From Luteolibacter sp. Y139 (GTDB taxonomy: Bacteria > Verrucomicrobiota > Verrucomicrobiia > Verrucomicrobiales > Akkermansiaceae), in contig NZ_JBBUKT010000016.1 in the NCBI RefSeq assembly GCF_038066715.1, forward strand, positions 1 to 64,000: a DNA stretch of 64,000 nucleotides. The letters are read 5' to 3'. The translations under genes were made by a program, and so were the position numbers. The notes under the pieces were generated by a model. That model was not told the DNA's origin. It did not search any database and saw nothing but the letters and a program-made list of their open reading frames with translations. Shown in pieces: positions 6,982 to 15,916 of the stretch. Positions within the stretch are counted from its first letter, which is position 1, and each line of letters starts with the position of its first letter.

Positions 6982-8064
6982 ATGTCCTCAGCCACCGCCG
7001 ACACGCCTCGTCTCGATTTCGCCGGCTCGCCGATCAATAAGGCGCTCACCGCCGAGCAGAAGATCGAGCTCTTCCGTAAGATGCAGCGCATCCGCCGCTT
7101 CGAGCAGGAGGCCCTGAAGTACTACAACGCCGGCAAGATCGGTGGCTTCCTTCACCTCTACATCGGTCAGGAATCGGTGGCGGTCGGCACCCTCTCGCTC
7201 TGCGGCGAGAATGACCACAACATCACCGCCTACCGTTGCCACGGCCATGCGATCATGTCCGGCATGGAGATGAATCCGCTGATGGCCGAGCTCTTCGGCA
7301 AGGCCACCGGCTGCTCGAAGGGCAAGGGCGGCTCCATGCACTTCTTCGCTCCGGACAAGGGTTTCTGGGGCGGCCACGGTATCGTCGGCGGCCAGACCCC
7401 GCTCGGCCTCGGCCTCGCCTACGGCCTCAAGTATCTCGGCAAGGAAGGTGCCGCCCTCTGCTACCTCGGCGACGGCGCGGTCAACCAGGGTGCCTTCCAC
7501 GAGTCGCTCAATATCGCCGCCCTCTTCGAACTCCCGGTCGTCTACGTGATCGAGAACAACGGTTACTCGATGGGCACCTCGCAGAAGCGCTCCTCCTCCT
7601 ACCGCGGTTGCCTGGCCCAGCGTGCCGAAGGCTACGACATGGAGTGGGATGTGGTCGACGGTTCCGATATCTACGAGGTCCGCGCCAAGACCCACATCGC
7701 CTTGGAGCGCGCCCGCAAGCAGCACAAGCCGGCTATCCTCGAGATCAATACCTACCGCTACTACGGCCACAGCGTCGCCGACGCGAATGCCAAGAAGTAC
7801 CGCACCCCGGAGGAGATCGAGAACTACAAGACCAACTTCGACCCCATCCGCCTGTGGCGGAAACGCCTCGTCGAGGAAGGTGTCGCCACCGAGGAACAGC
7901 TCGACGCGATCGACAAGGAAGCCAAGGCGGAAGCCGCCGCTTCCGTGAAATTCGCCGAGGCCTCCCCCGCCCCGACCATCGAGTCCGTCATGGACGACGT
8001 CTACTGGGAGACCGACAACAACACGCCCGCCTCGAAGCTCGGCCAGCACTTCTTCACCGACTGA
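6982..8064 (+). CDS. pdhA: Pyruvate dehydrogenase E1 component, alpha subunit
   Basis: 360 residues; thiamine-diphosphate-dependent decarboxylation of pyruvate, as the heterotetrameric E1 with PdhB. Visible blocks are RRFEQEALKYYNAGKIGGFL near the N-terminus, the family block HGHAIMSGM, GKGGSMHFF, and the TPP-binding motif beginning GDGA and ending ENN (about residues 163-192). The phosphorylation-loop-like block RYYGHSVAD follows. The length is usual for the alpha-2 beta-2 type. pdhB starts 65 bases downstream, and pdhC follows after three small lipoprotein genes. The leader (CCTATCACCGCCCCGCCC) has no Shine-Dalgarno. The long reverse-strand open frame here is a codon-bias shadow. Confidence 0.96.
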   Translation: MSSATADTPRLDFAGSPINKALTAEQKIELFRKMQRIRRFEQEALKYYNAGKIGGFLHLYIGQESVAVGTLSLCGENDHNITAYRCHGHAIMSGMEMNPLMAELFGKATGCSKGKGGSMHFFAPDKGFWGGHGIVGGQTPLGLGLAYGLKYLGKEGAALCYLGDGAVNQGAFHESLNIAALFELPVVYVIENNGYSMGTSQKRSSSYRGCLAQRAEGYDMEWDVVDGSDIYEVRAKTHIALERARKQHKPAILEINTYRYYGHSVADANAKKYRTPEEIENYKTNFDPIRLWRKRLVEEGVATEEQLDAIDKEAKAEAAASVKFAEASPAPTIESVMDDVYWETDNNTPASKLGQHFFTD

Positions 8065-8129
8065 GCCTGAGCCGAACGAACTACGGTAACTCTAGTACTT
8101 TCCCCGGATCCCCGACACGCATCATCTCC

Positions 8130-9116
8130 ATGTCCCGCACGCTCACCTATCGCGAAGCTCTCCGTGAAGGCCTCGATGAAGAAATCGCCCGCGACCCGAA
8201 CGTCGTCATCATGGGCGAGGAAGTCGCCCAGTACAACGGCGCCTACAAGGTGACCCAAGGTCTCTGGGAAAAGTGGGGCGACAAGCGCATCGTCGATACC
8301 CCGATCTCCGAAGCCGGCTTCATCGGCATGGGCATCGGCGCCTCCATGCTCGGCGTCCGCCCGGTGATGGAGCTGATGTTCTGGTCCTTCCACTCCGTCG
8401 CCTTCGATCAGCTGGTCAACAACGCCGCCTGCGTCCGCTACATGTCCGGCGGCCTGATCAACTGCCCCATCGTGATGCGCGGCCCCGCCAACGGCGGCAC
8501 CAATGTCGGCGCCACCCACTCCCACATCCCGGAAGGTCTCTTCGCCGCGTTCCCCGGCCTCAAGGTCGTCGCCCCGGCCACCCCGGCCGACGCGAAGGGC
8601 CTAATCAAGGCTGCCATCCGCGACAACGACCCGGTCTACGTGATGGAGAATACCCGCCTCTACGGCATGACCGGCGAGGTGCCGGATCCAGCCGATGGCG
8701 ACTTCGTGATCCCGCTCGGCGTCGCCGACCTGAAGCGCGAGGGCAAGGACGTCTCGATCATCGGCCACGGCCGCTCGATCATCCACGCCCTCGAGGCCGC
8801 AGAGACCCTGAAGGAGAAACACGGCATCGAAGCCGACGTTCTCGACCTCCGTTCGATCCGCCCGCTCGACGTCGAAGCAATCCTCAAGACGGTCAAAAAG
8901 ACCAACCGCGTGGTGCTCGTCGACGAGTCAAAGGGCTTCGGCGGCGTCTCCGCCATGGTCTCCCACCTCATCCAGGACAACGCCTTCGACTACCTCGACG
9001 CGCCGATCAAGCGTGTGACTACCATGGATGCACCGGCGATATACTCCCAGCATGTGGAGGACGAACAGCTCCCGAATCCCCGCCGGATTGTGGAAAAAGT
9101 CCTGTCTTTGCGCTGA
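8130..9116 (+). CDS. pdhB: Pyruvate dehydrogenase E1 component, beta subunit
   Basis: 328 residues. It partners PdhA; the N-terminal domain completes the TPP site (VVIMGEEVAQYNGAYKVTQG, residues about 26-45) and the C-terminal transketolase-like domain contains DLRSIRPLD and VDESKGFGG. The block DTPISEAGFIGMGIGASMLG is diagnostic. ATG 8130 gives the usual beta-subunit start MSRTLTYREAL; an upstream in-frame extension to 7236 is a shadow of pdhA. The leader is again pyrimidine-rich (CATCATCTCC). The last C-terminal residues (RRIVEKVLSLR) are those of complete beta subunits. Confidence 0.96.
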   Translation: MSRTLTYREALREGLDEEIARDPNVVIMGEEVAQYNGAYKVTQGLWEKWGDKRIVDTPISEAGFIGMGIGASMLGVRPVMELMFWSFHSVAFDQLVNNAACVRYMSGGLINCPIVMRGPANGGTNVGATHSHIPEGLFAAFPGLKVVAPATPADAKGLIKAAIRDNDPVYVMENTRLYGMTGEVPDPADGDFVIPLGVADLKREGKDVSIIGHGRSIIHALEAAETLKEKHGIEADVLDLRSIRPLDVEAILKTVKKTNRVVLVDESKGFGGVSAMVSHLIQDNAFDYLDAPIKRVTTMDAPAIYSQHVEDEQLPNPRRIVEKVLSLR

Positions 9117-9171
9117 TTGCGACGGTCTTTTTCATTGCCACGAGGGGTTCCCGTCCTAGCATTTTGACACC

Positions 9172-9246
9172 ATGATCAAAGCCCTCGCTGCTATCGGACT
9201 CGTGGCCATGTGCCTCGCTTCCAGCTCCTGCTGCTGCCTCTTCTAA
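9172..9246 (+). CDS. Tiny SxCC lipoprotein-like peptide (24 aa)
   Basis: An ATG at 9172 opens 24 residues: a hydrophobic signal-like stretch (ALAAIGLVAMCLA) followed by SSSCCCLF and a stop. It lies 55 bases after pdhB and 15 bases before a gene whose lipobox is LSSCCSMF, so the two share the (S)SCC.(L/M)F ending. It resembles entericidin-sized lipoproteins. If lipidated at the first Cys, only about four residues would remain. Too short for firm gene calling, but the reading frame, position and similarity to the next gene support it. Confidence 0.5.
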   Translation: MIKALAAIGLVAMCLASSSCCCLF

Positions 9247-9261
9247 CCACTACACGACTCC

Positions 9262-9648
9262 ATGAAAAACCTGCTCGTGATCCTGCCCCTCGTCCTTCTG
9301 TCGATGGGTCTCTCGTCCTGCTGCTCGATGTTCGGTTGGCGCAGCGGCACCGCCGGCTACACCGAAGAAACCTACCAGCGCAAGCTTTGCGGCTATGACG
9401 TCGTCCGTGAGGAAGTCGTCGTGGATGCCAAGAGCGGCATGACCGAGGTGAAGGAAACCAAGGTGCCCCGCTACAAGACCGTGACCCGCAAGGTCCGCGT
9501 CAAGTGCCCGGATTGCGTCCGCCTGTATTGCCCGAATGACGGCTGCTGCGGCTCCGCCAACGGCGCCATCAAGTATGCCTCCATGCAAGGCGGCAGCGGC
9601 AGCCCGCACCTCGGCCTGATCCCGACCATGAAGGATCTCGCGGAGTAA
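9262..9648 (+). CDS. Cys-rich small lipoprotein
   Basis: 128 residues. A signal peptide (about 1-18) ends in the lipobox-like LSSC/C. The mature part has YTEETYQRKLCGYDVVREEV, a basic patch VPRYKTVTRKVRVKCPDC, and a second Cys cluster YCPNDGCCGSANG. The CPxC and CCG spacing suggests disulphides or metal binding, but no family is recognised. It sits between pdhB and pdhC, and is followed by a strong terminator at 9679-9709. The envelope location is inferred from the lipobox. Confidence 0.75.
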   Translation: MKNLLVILPLVLLSMGLSSCCSMFGWRSGTAGYTEETYQRKLCGYDVVREEVVVDAKSGMTEVKETKVPRYKTVTRKVRVKCPDCVRLYCPNDGCCGSANGAIKYASMQGGSGSPHLGLIPTMKDLAE

Positions 9649-9678
9649 TCCTTGGTCCATCAAGCATCTGATTTCGAG

Positions 9679-9709
9679 ACGGAGGCCCGCAACGGCCTCC
9701 GTTTCTTTT
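9679..9709 (+). terminator. Rho-independent terminator after the lipoprotein gene
   Basis: ACGGAGGCC (9679-9687) pairs with GGCCTCCGT (9694-9702) around a 6-base loop, then TTCTTTTTCC. This would separate pdhAB and the lipoproteins from the I78-like gene and pdhC. Confidence 0.85.
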
Positions 9710-9749
9710 TCCCCTTGCCCCGTCGCGACTGCCGCCGGATTCGTGGCGG

Positions 9750-10073
9750 ATGAAACTGGAGACCCCTCTTGCCTGCCTCGCTGCCGTCATTTCGCTCGCC
9801 GCCTGTAAGCCCGAGTCGAATCCCGCGCCGGAGCCGGAAACTCCCGCTCCTCCAGCTGCCGGAGCCACAGCCCCTGCCTCCGATCCGAAAAAGCCTGAAA
9901 GCTACATGGGACTCGATGAAAAGGCCGCCGGTGCCATGGCCGACAAGGCTGGCGTGAAGTGGCGGGTCATCGAAGTCGACGGCGAGTCGCGCCCCGTAAC
10001 CATGGATCATCGCCCGGACCGTCTGAACTTCGCCCTCAAGGGCGGCAAGGTCATCCGTGTCACGCAGGGCTGA
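9750..10073 (+). CDS. Peptidase-inhibitor I78-like lipoprotein
   Basis: 107 residues. Signal peptide with lipobox SLAAC (Cys at about 19), a Pro/Ala-rich linker (about 20-48), then a small domain. The domain ends VTMDHRPDRLNFALKGGKVIRVTQG; the DxRPDRLN block with a preceding WRV.E.DG.SRPVT matches the inhibitor I78/potato-inhibitor-I-like fold. Inhibition of a periplasmic or external protease is therefore likely but inferred. It lies 78 bases before pdhC and after a terminator, so it may be the first gene of the pdhC transcript. Confidence 0.7.
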   Translation: MKLETPLACLAAVISLAACKPESNPAPEPETPAPPAAGATAPASDPKKPESYMGLDEKAAGAMADKAGVKWRVIEVDGESRPVTMDHRPDRLNFALKGGKVIRVTQG

Positions 10074-10151
10074 GTTGTCGGGAAAAGACTGGAAATGCCC
10101 TTGTGAATTCGCAATCTCGCTGCGCCTCACTCCCTTTTCTTCACCAGATCC

Positions 10152-11465
10152 ATGGCCATCAATATCGAAATGCCCAAGCTCTCGGACACCATGACCGAGG
10201 GCACTCTCATCAAGTGGCACAAAAAAGTCGGCGATAACGTCGAGATCGGCGACATCCTCGCGGAAGTCGAGACCGACAAGGCCACCATGGAAATGGAAGC
10301 CTTCGACGAAGGCACCCTGACCGAGATCCGCATCCAGGAAGGCGAGAAGGCCGAGATCGGTGGCGTGCTTGCCGTGCTTGATGGCGATGACGCGGGCTCC
10401 GCTCCCGCCCCTGCTGCCAGCGCTCCAGCCGCATCCGCAGCTCCTGCCAGCGCCCCGGCTGCCTCGGCTCCGGCCCCAGCTGCTGCTGCTCCGGCCCCAG
10501 TGGCTTCCAGCGATGGCTCCCGCATCAAGGCCTCCCCGCTCGCCCGCAAGGTGGCTGGCGAACTCGGTGTCGATCTTTCAGCTATCAGCGGCACCGGACC
10601 GGCCGGCCGCATCGTCCGCGCTGACGTGGTCGCCGGTTCTTCCGCCAAGCCCGCTGCGAAATCGGGCGATGCCAGCGCTGCAGCTGCTCTTGCCGCCGCC
10701 GCCAAGAACCGCACGGCCCCCGCAGCCGCACCGGCCGCTGCCGTGTCCGCCGCCATCCTTCCGTCCGCGAAGGAAGGCGACCAGCGCATCGAGCTCTCCT
10801 CCATGCGCAAGGTCATCGCCTCGCGCCTACTCGCCTCGAAGCAGACCATCCCGCACTTCTACCTCCACGTCGAAGTCGATGCCGCTCCGCTGATGGCCCT
10901 CCGCCAGCAGATCAATGCCCAAGCCGAGAAGACCCACGGCAACAAGTATTCGGTGAACGACTTCGTCCTGAAGGCCGTCATCAATGCCGCCGTCGCCGTG
11001 CCCGCCGTGAATGCCTCCTTCGCCGGCGACCACATCGTCTCCTTCAAGCACGTCGGCCTCGCCGTTGCGATCGCCGTGGAAGATGGCCTGGTCACCCCGG
11101 TCATCCAACAGGCCGAAACCAAGTCCGTCCTCCAGATCTCCAAGGAAGTGAAGGACATGGCCGGCCGCGCCAAGGAGAAGAAGCTCAAGCCGAGCGAATT
11201 CGACGGCGGCACTATCACCGTCTCTAATCTCGGTGCCTGGGGCATCGAAAGCTTCGACGCCATTGTCAACCCGCCACAGGCCCTCATCGTGTCGGTCGGC
11301 GCCGCCATCGAGAAGCCGGTCGTCAAGAACGGTCAGATCGTCCCCGGCCTGCGCATGAACATCGGCGTCAGCTGCGACCACCGCGTCGTGGACGGAGCCG
11401 TGGCAGCCAGCTTCCTGGCGGAACTGAAGAAGCTCATCGAACAGCCGGCCCTGATGCTCGTCTGA
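10152..11465 (+). CDS. pdhC: Dihydrolipoyllysine acetyltransferase, E2 of pyruvate dehydrogenase
   Basis: 437 residues; transfers the acetyl group from E1 to CoA and forms the complex core. One lipoyl domain (1-77) has the lipoylated Lys in ETDKATME (K43). A flexible Ala/Pro linker (about 80-118) follows, then a peripheral-subunit-binding domain [15 protein letters not shown]...[13 protein letters not shown] (about 122-158). After a second Ala-rich linker comes the catalytic domain with active-site His and Asp in DHRVVDG (H410, D414). A single lipoyl domain is usual for this branch. The E3 partner lpdA is at 55914. A terminator follows at 11487. Confidence 0.97.
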   Translation: MAINIEMPKLSDTMTEGTLIKWHKKVGDNVEIGDILAEVETDKATMEMEAFDEGTLTEIRIQEGEKAEIGGVLAVLDGDDAGSAPAPAASAPAASAAPASAPAASAPAPAAAAPAPVASSDGSRIKASPLARKVAGELGVDLSAISGTGPAGRIVRADVVAGSSAKPAAKSGDASAAAALAAAAKNRTAPAAAPAAAVSAAILPSAKEGDQRIELSSMRKVIASRLLASKQTIPHFYLHVEVDAAPLMALRQQINAQAEKTHGNKYSVNDFVLKAVINAAVAVPAVNASFAGDHIVSFKHVGLAVAIAVEDGLVTPVIQQAETKSVLQISKEVKDMAGRAKEKKLKPSEFDGGTITVSNLGAWGIESFDAIVNPPQALIVSVGAAIEKPVVKNGQIVPGLRMNIGVSCDHRVVDGAVAASFLAELKKLIEQPALMLV

Positions 11466-11486
11466 GCCAAGCCAGCCATCTTTCCA

Positions 11487-11522
11487 AGGGCGTGCCTCCC
11501 TCACGGGTCGCACGCCTTTTCT
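11487..11522 (+). terminator. Terminator after pdhC
   Basis: GGCGTGC (11489-11495) pairs with GCACGCC (11510-11516) across a 14-base loop and is followed by TTTTCTAT. It lies 24 bases past the pdhC stop. Confidence 0.8.
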
Positions 11523-11909
11523 ATGGCCACGTGGATGCCTGTAACGGCATCTCTCTTTCCCAAGCTCCACTCGATCCTTTCTTGGTCTTGGGAGAGGGCC
11601 TTCTAACCAAGTGAAGTCCGAAACTTTTTCACACGCTCTAAGAAGAGATCTTTTTGTAACTAAAGAAACTCATCGTCTTAATGGTGTGAACAACCGGGAG
11701 AAACTCGTGTTCCACCGCTCTACCATGCGGATTCCACGGCTATGAGAGTCTGGGAAAAACCTCAGGGGAAATCCCGGCAACTCACGGTCTTTTGTTAGAA
11801 GCCCGCTTTTGCCCCGGACAATTCCCGGATTGTTCACATGCCATCGACAGCGCCGGTGAGGATCGAGATGGATTGTCACACGGTTTCGCGTAATGAAGCA
11901 GGTCATCCG
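11523..11909. other. 387-bp intergenic region upstream of the DUF1552 operon
   Basis: No convincing gene; the reverse-strand open frame crossing it is a shadow of the DUF1552 gene. The middle (about 11600-11690) is AT-richer than its surroundings and probably holds the promoter. TGTGAACAA at 11685-11693 and its inverse TTGTTCACA at 11830-11838 are each followed (in their own orientation) by (T)CCGGGA, so the shared unit is about 14 bases long. They form a wide inverted pair 136 bases apart, just upstream of the start. The heptamer TGTTAGA occurs at 11793. Confidence 0.5.
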
Positions 11910-13166
11910 ATGCACCGGCGAACCTTTCTTCGTGGTCTGGGCGTTTGCCTTCCCCTCCCTTGGCTGGAGGCGTTGACCCCGCGTGCCGTCGCCCAGCCTC
12001 CGCAGCGCTTCGCCTTTATCTACACGCCGAACGGCTACAATCAGGCGACCTTCGTCCCGAAGGCTACAGGTGCCGCTTGGGAGCTGACCCCGGCGCTGGA
12101 GCCCCTCGCCGATTTGCGGAAGGAGATTTCCATCGTCAGCGGGCTCGACCGCACCTTCGTTGGTGGCACGGGGGTGCATGCCCAGTGCGGCGCATGCTGG
12201 CTCACCAGTTCTCCTCCGACAGAGACGCTGGACGGCGGCTTCCCGACCAATACGACACTCGACCAGGTCATCGCCCGCCAGATCGGTGGCGAGACGGCTC
12301 TGCCATCGATCGAGCTGAGCTGCAACGACTTCACCGACAGCAAGGAGACTCGCTATTATGAGTGCATTTCCTGGGCGGGTCCGGGCTATGCGGCGAACGT
12401 GGAGAAAAATCCACGTGCGGTCTTCCAGCGCCTCTTTGGCACCGCTGGCCGTCCCACTCGCAGCGTGCTGGATGTGGTGATGGCTGACGCGAAAGCGTTG
12501 CAGGGGAAACTCGGCGTCGAAGACTGCGAGAAGCTGGAGGAGTACTTGGAAAGCGTGCGTGCGACAGAGCAGCGCATCGAACTCGCCGAGAAAGCCGCAA
12601 AGCGCATGGCCAAGCCACCGATTCCGGAACCGGAGGGCATTCCCGAGCAACGCGGCGATTATTTGCGACTGATGGGTGAGCTCATCGTGCTGGCTTTCCA
12701 GAACGATCTAACACGTGTGGCGTCGCTGGTAGTGGATCCGGAGCGTTGGGATTCACCTCGAATGTTCCACGGAGTCTTCGACAAGCCCCAGAACCACCAC
12801 GTGCTCACCCACACGAAAGGTGATGAAGCAAAGGCTGCTTTGACGAAGATCGATCGCTTCCATGTCGAGCTATACGCTTATGTGATCGAGCGACTCCGCA
12901 GCATCCGCGAAGGAGAAGGAACGCTGCTCGATTCATGCTGCGTCGTGATGGGCAGCGGCTTGAGTGATGGCGACTCACACAAGTACTCCGACCTTGAAGT
13001 CCTCATTGCTGGGCGTGCGGGTGGCTTGCTGCAGCCAGGGGCGCATCATCATTTCGCCGGTCAGGTTCCGCTTGCAAATCTTTGGCTCACGCTCGCGCAA
13101 TCGGCGGGCGTGAAGCGCGAGCGCTTTGCCGATAGCAGCGGTATCATCTCCCAGCTTCGCGCATGA
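11910..13166 (+). CDS. Tat-exported DUF1552 protein
   Basis: 418 residues. MHRRTFLRGLGVCLPLPWLEAL is a twin-arginine signal (RRTFLRG). The rest follows the DUF1552 pattern: FIYTPNGYN, a LADLRKEISIVSGLD block, VHAQCGACWLTS, and a late GSGLSDGD...H block typical of the alkaline-phosphatase-like fold of DUF1552/DUF1501 proteins. Always found next to DUF1587/1592/1585 cytochrome-like proteins in Planctomycetota and Verrucomicrobiota; the activity is unknown, and sulfatase/polysaccharide roles are guesses. ATG 11910 puts the RR motif at residues 3-4; an ATG at 11838 would bury it. The stop overlaps the next gene (ATGA, 13163-13166). Confidence 0.9.
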   Translation: MHRRTFLRGLGVCLPLPWLEALTPRAVAQPPQRFAFIYTPNGYNQATFVPKATGAAWELTPALEPLADLRKEISIVSGLDRTFVGGTGVHAQCGACWLTSSPPTETLDGGFPTNTTLDQVIARQIGGETALPSIELSCNDFTDSKETRYYECISWAGPGYAANVEKNPRAVFQRLFGTAGRPTRSVLDVVMADAKALQGKLGVEDCEKLEEYLESVRATEQRIELAEKAAKRMAKPPIPEPEGIPEQRGDYLRLMGELIVLAFQNDLTRVASLVVDPERWDSPRMFHGVFDKPQNHHVLTHTKGDEAKAALTKIDRFHVELYAYVIERLRSIREGEGTLLDSCCVVMGSGLSDGDSHKYSDLEVLIAGRAGGLLQPGAHHHFAGQVPLANLWLTLAQSAGVKRERFADSSGIISQLRA

Positions 13167-15910
13167 AAGGCCGCCTTCTGATTTTGCTCGGTGCGCTGTC
13201 CAGTGCCACGGCCGCGCCAGATTTCAAGGGCGAGATCCTGCCGCTGTTAGAAGATCAGTGTTTCGATTGTCACGGCAGTGAGAAGAAGCCGAAGGGCGGC
13301 GTCAATCTGGAGCGCTTCAATAGCGACGCCGCGGTGATGGCGGAGCGCGAGATCTGGGCCTCGGTGTTCGACAAGGTGGAGTCGCACCAGATGCCACCGC
13401 CGAAGCGCGATTCGCAGCCAAGCGAAGAAGAGCGTCGGAAACTACTCGCGTGGATCAGTGAGATGGCGGCTCGGCCTGATCCCAAGCTTGGTGCGCGAGA
13501 TCCGGGGCATACCTTGCTCCGCCGTCTGACGCGACTCGAGTACAACAACACGGTGCGCGATTTGTTCGGACTGAAGCTGGATGTGTTCGTCTTTCCCGAG
13601 CGCTTGCCGGTCGTCAGCGACTACTTCCAACCCAACCTAGGTAAGATGCCGGAGCAGGTGAATGTACCGGTGCGTGAGTACGGCATGAAGTACGCCGTCC
13701 TGCTCCCGGATGCTGGCCTGCCAGGAGACAACCGCGCGGAGCATGGCTTCCACAATCGGGGCGATGCGATGAACCTCTCGCCGCTTCTGTTAGAAAAGTA
13801 TGTGGGTGTCGCGAAGGCCATCGTTGAAAGCCCGAAGCTGCCTCAACAGAGCACCGTGTTTCGCGCGCTGATCGCCGATCCGGCGGTTCCCTTGCGAGCC
13901 GAACCCATCCGGGAAGAGGCAAGTCCGGATGACTTCAAGGCCGTCCGGGATTTCGCCCCGAATCTTGATCTGCCCTTGCAGGCGACCGTCGGTGGCGCCG
14001 TCACTGTCACCTATCAGTTTCGCTTCAATGCCGCTGCCGCCGCTCAGGATGGCAGTGGCGGAGTGTGGGATGCGACTGCGCGTGACCGGACAGTGAAGGG
14101 CGGCACGCCGGTGCGTATCCGTTTCGGCCACGACGAAAGCAAGGTGCTGAGCCTGACGCCGCGCGCAGATCTTTGGGTCGCGGGCTTTTCAACCGCGGAG
14201 GAAACCTCGGGTGAATCGCTTTTCACCAATCGTGAGAAGGGCGCGAAGACCCTTCACTTCACGCTCGGCCTCGAGGGTGGCCTGCCGGGTGAAGGAGTGA
14301 AGGATCTCGCCCTCTGCGCCCTCGGTCGCGAAAAGGAAAAGGGCCCAGTGGCCATGACGGTGAAGTTCAGCGGCGGCGGCACGCACACGCTCTCCGCGGA
14401 CATTCCCGAGGGCGCGGGTATCGGGAACACCTTCTTCGCCTTCCGTGCTCCCGAGGGCGAGCACATCACGGAGCTGGACGTGGACGGCTCCAAGTTCAGC
14501 GGAAACCACGTTCTGTTAGATGATCTCGGCTTCATCACCGCTGTTCCGGAGATCGCGCCAGCCGCTGGCGAGACGCTGAATGTCTCGGCAAAGGAGAAGC
14601 GGAAGATCGCTCAAGAGCGGTTGGGCGGATTCCTTGCCAAGGCATTCCGCCATCCCGTCGACGAGCGCACGGTGGAGCGCTACACCGGTCTTTACGATGA
14701 AACGCTCAAGGCCGGTGGCTCTTTCCCTGACGCCATGCGTGTGGCAATCGGAGCCGCCTTGGCATCGCCGGAGTTCCTCTATCTATCGGAGCACGTGAGC
14801 GGCCGCGCTGGCGTGCGTTCCCTAGGCGATCACGAACTCGCAAACCGCCTCGCCTATTTCCTGTGGTCGGCTCCACCTGATGATGTATTGCGAGCCGCCG
14901 TAGATTCAGGAAGGCTTCACGACTCAACTAGTCTAACAGCAGAGGCCCGCCGCATGCTACGCGATCCCAAGGCGCGCGAATTGGCGGAATCCTTCGCCGT
15001 GCAGTGGCTACGCCTCGATCAACTCTACACTGCGAAGCCCGACCCCCAGCTCTTCCGCGGCTTCTACTATGGCCAGCAAGGCAAGCGCACGCTCCACGGC
15101 CCGATGCTTGTCGAGGCGCTCCTCCTCTTCGAAACCGTGCTGGTCGAAGACCGCAGCGTGCTGGATTTCGTCAATGCCGACTACACTTGGCTGAACCGCC
15201 AGCTGGGATCCCTCTATCAGCTCGAGAACGCCTGTGCCACGCAGCTCGGCACGTTACCGCCGCCGAGCAAGGACGAGTTGAAGGACCTGCGCGCGAACAG
15301 CGTGTTTGTTCGTGCTCCCCTGCCCGATAGCACGCGCGGTGGCTTCATCTCGATGGCAGGCCCGCTGACCGTGACCTCGCTACCCTTCCGCACCAGCCCG
15401 GTGAAGCGCGGCGCGTGGCTGTTAGAGACGATTTTCAATAGGCCACCGCAGGAACCGAAGGTTGCCTTCGTGTTGAAGGACGCGGAAGAGCATTCCTCTA
15501 CCGCTTTGAGCGTGCGGCAGAAATTCGAACAGCATCGCAATGAGCCCGCCTGCTACTCCTGCCACATCCGCTTGGATCCGCCCGGCTTTGCCTTGGAAGC
15601 TTTCGATCCCATTGGTTCACTGCGCACGCACGATGGCGAGCAGCCAGTCGATGCGCATGCCGAGTGGAACGGTCACGCTTTCGATGATCCCGCTGGATTC
15701 AAGGCGGCCCTGATGGAAAAGCCGGAGGAATTCGTGCGTGGCTTCATCGAGCACCTGCTGTCCTACGCGCTTGGCCGGAAGCTGGAAATCTATGACATGC
15801 CCGCGGTGCAGCAGATCCAAGAGGCAGCGGCCAAGGACGGCTACCGGTTTAGCACGATCCTCGAGGGCATCATACAGAGCTATCCATTCCGGAACGTACG
15901 CGACCGGTAA
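13163..15910 (+). CDS. Planctomycete-type cytochrome-like protein (DUF1587/1592/1595/1588/1585)
   Basis: 915 residues with a signal peptide (about 1-17). An N-terminal c-type heme motif CFDCH (C33, C36, H37) in QCFDCHGSEKKPKGG marks the PSCyt domain. TRLEYNNTVRDLFG near residue 125 is the DUF1587 block. Carbohydrate-binding-like beta-rich middle, then FRHPVDERTVERY (DUF1595), LANRLAYFLWSAPPDD (DUF1592), RTSPVKRGAWLLE (DUF1588), and a C-terminal second heme-like motif CYSCHIRLDPPGFALEAFDPIG (DUF1585). Translationally coupled to the DUF1552 gene. A role in periplasmic electron transfer to complex polysaccharide degradation is often suggested but unproven. Four TGTTAGA-type words in one gene are unusual. 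Confidence 0.92.
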   Translation: MKGRLLILLGALSSATAAPDFKGEILPLLEDQCFDCHGSEKKPKGGVNLERFNSDAAVMAEREIWASVFDKVESHQMPPPKRDSQPSEEERRKLLAWISEMAARPDPKLGARDPGHTLLRRLTRLEYNNTVRDLFGLKLDVFVFPERLPVVSDYFQPNLGKMPEQVNVPVREYGMKYAVLLPDAGLPGDNRAEHGFHNRGDAMNLSPLLLEKYVGVAKAIVESPKLPQQSTVFRALIADPAVPLRAEPIREEASPDDFKAVRDFAPNLDLPLQATVGGAVTVTYQFRFNAAAAAQDGSGGVWDATARDRTVKGGTPVRIRFGHDESKVLSLTPRADLWVAGFSTAEETSGESLFTNREKGAKTLHFTLGLEGGLPGEGVKDLALCALGREKEKGPVAMTVKFSGGGTHTLSADIPEGAGIGNTFFAFRAPEGEHITELDVDGSKFSGNHVLLDDLGFITAVPEIAPAAGETLNVSAKEKRKIAQERLGGFLAKAFRHPVDERTVERYTGLYDETLKAGGSFPDAMRVAIGAALASPEFLYLSEHVSGRAGVRSLGDHELANRLAYFLWSAPPDDVLRAAVDSGRLHDSTSLTAEARRMLRDPKARELAESFAVQWLRLDQLYTAKPDPQLFRGFYYGQQGKRTLHGPMLVEALLLFETVLVEDRSVLDFVNADYTWLNRQLGSLYQLENACATQLGTLPPPSKDELKDLRANSVFVRAPLPDSTRGGFISMAGPLTVTSLPFRTSPVKRGAWLLETIFNRPPQEPKVAFVLKDAEEHSSTALSVRQKFEQHRNEPACYSCHIRLDPPGFALEAFDPIGSLRTHDGEQPVDAHAEWNGHAFDDPAGFKAALMEKPEEFVRGFIEHLLSYALGRKLEIYDMPAVQQIQEAAAKDGYRFSTILEGIIQSYPFRNVRDR

Positions 15911-15916
15911 CCCGGT

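Noticed and set aside
6988..8049. 353-residue reverse-strand open frame over pdhA
   Set aside because: Antisense shadow of a GC-rich gene with strong third-position bias; low complexity (GG, VV, LL runs), no family.
11670..12650. 326-residue reverse-strand open frame covering the 11.6-11.9 kb gap
   Set aside because: Two thirds lie antisense to the DUF1552 gene; no recognisable domain, so the gap was left as a promoter region.
13163..15910. Idea that TTA codons in TGTTAGA words act like Streptomyces bldA switches
   Set aside because: No evidence of a TTA-specific regulatory tRNA here; the word also appears antisense and in non-Leu frames, so a DNA-level motif is more likely than codon control.
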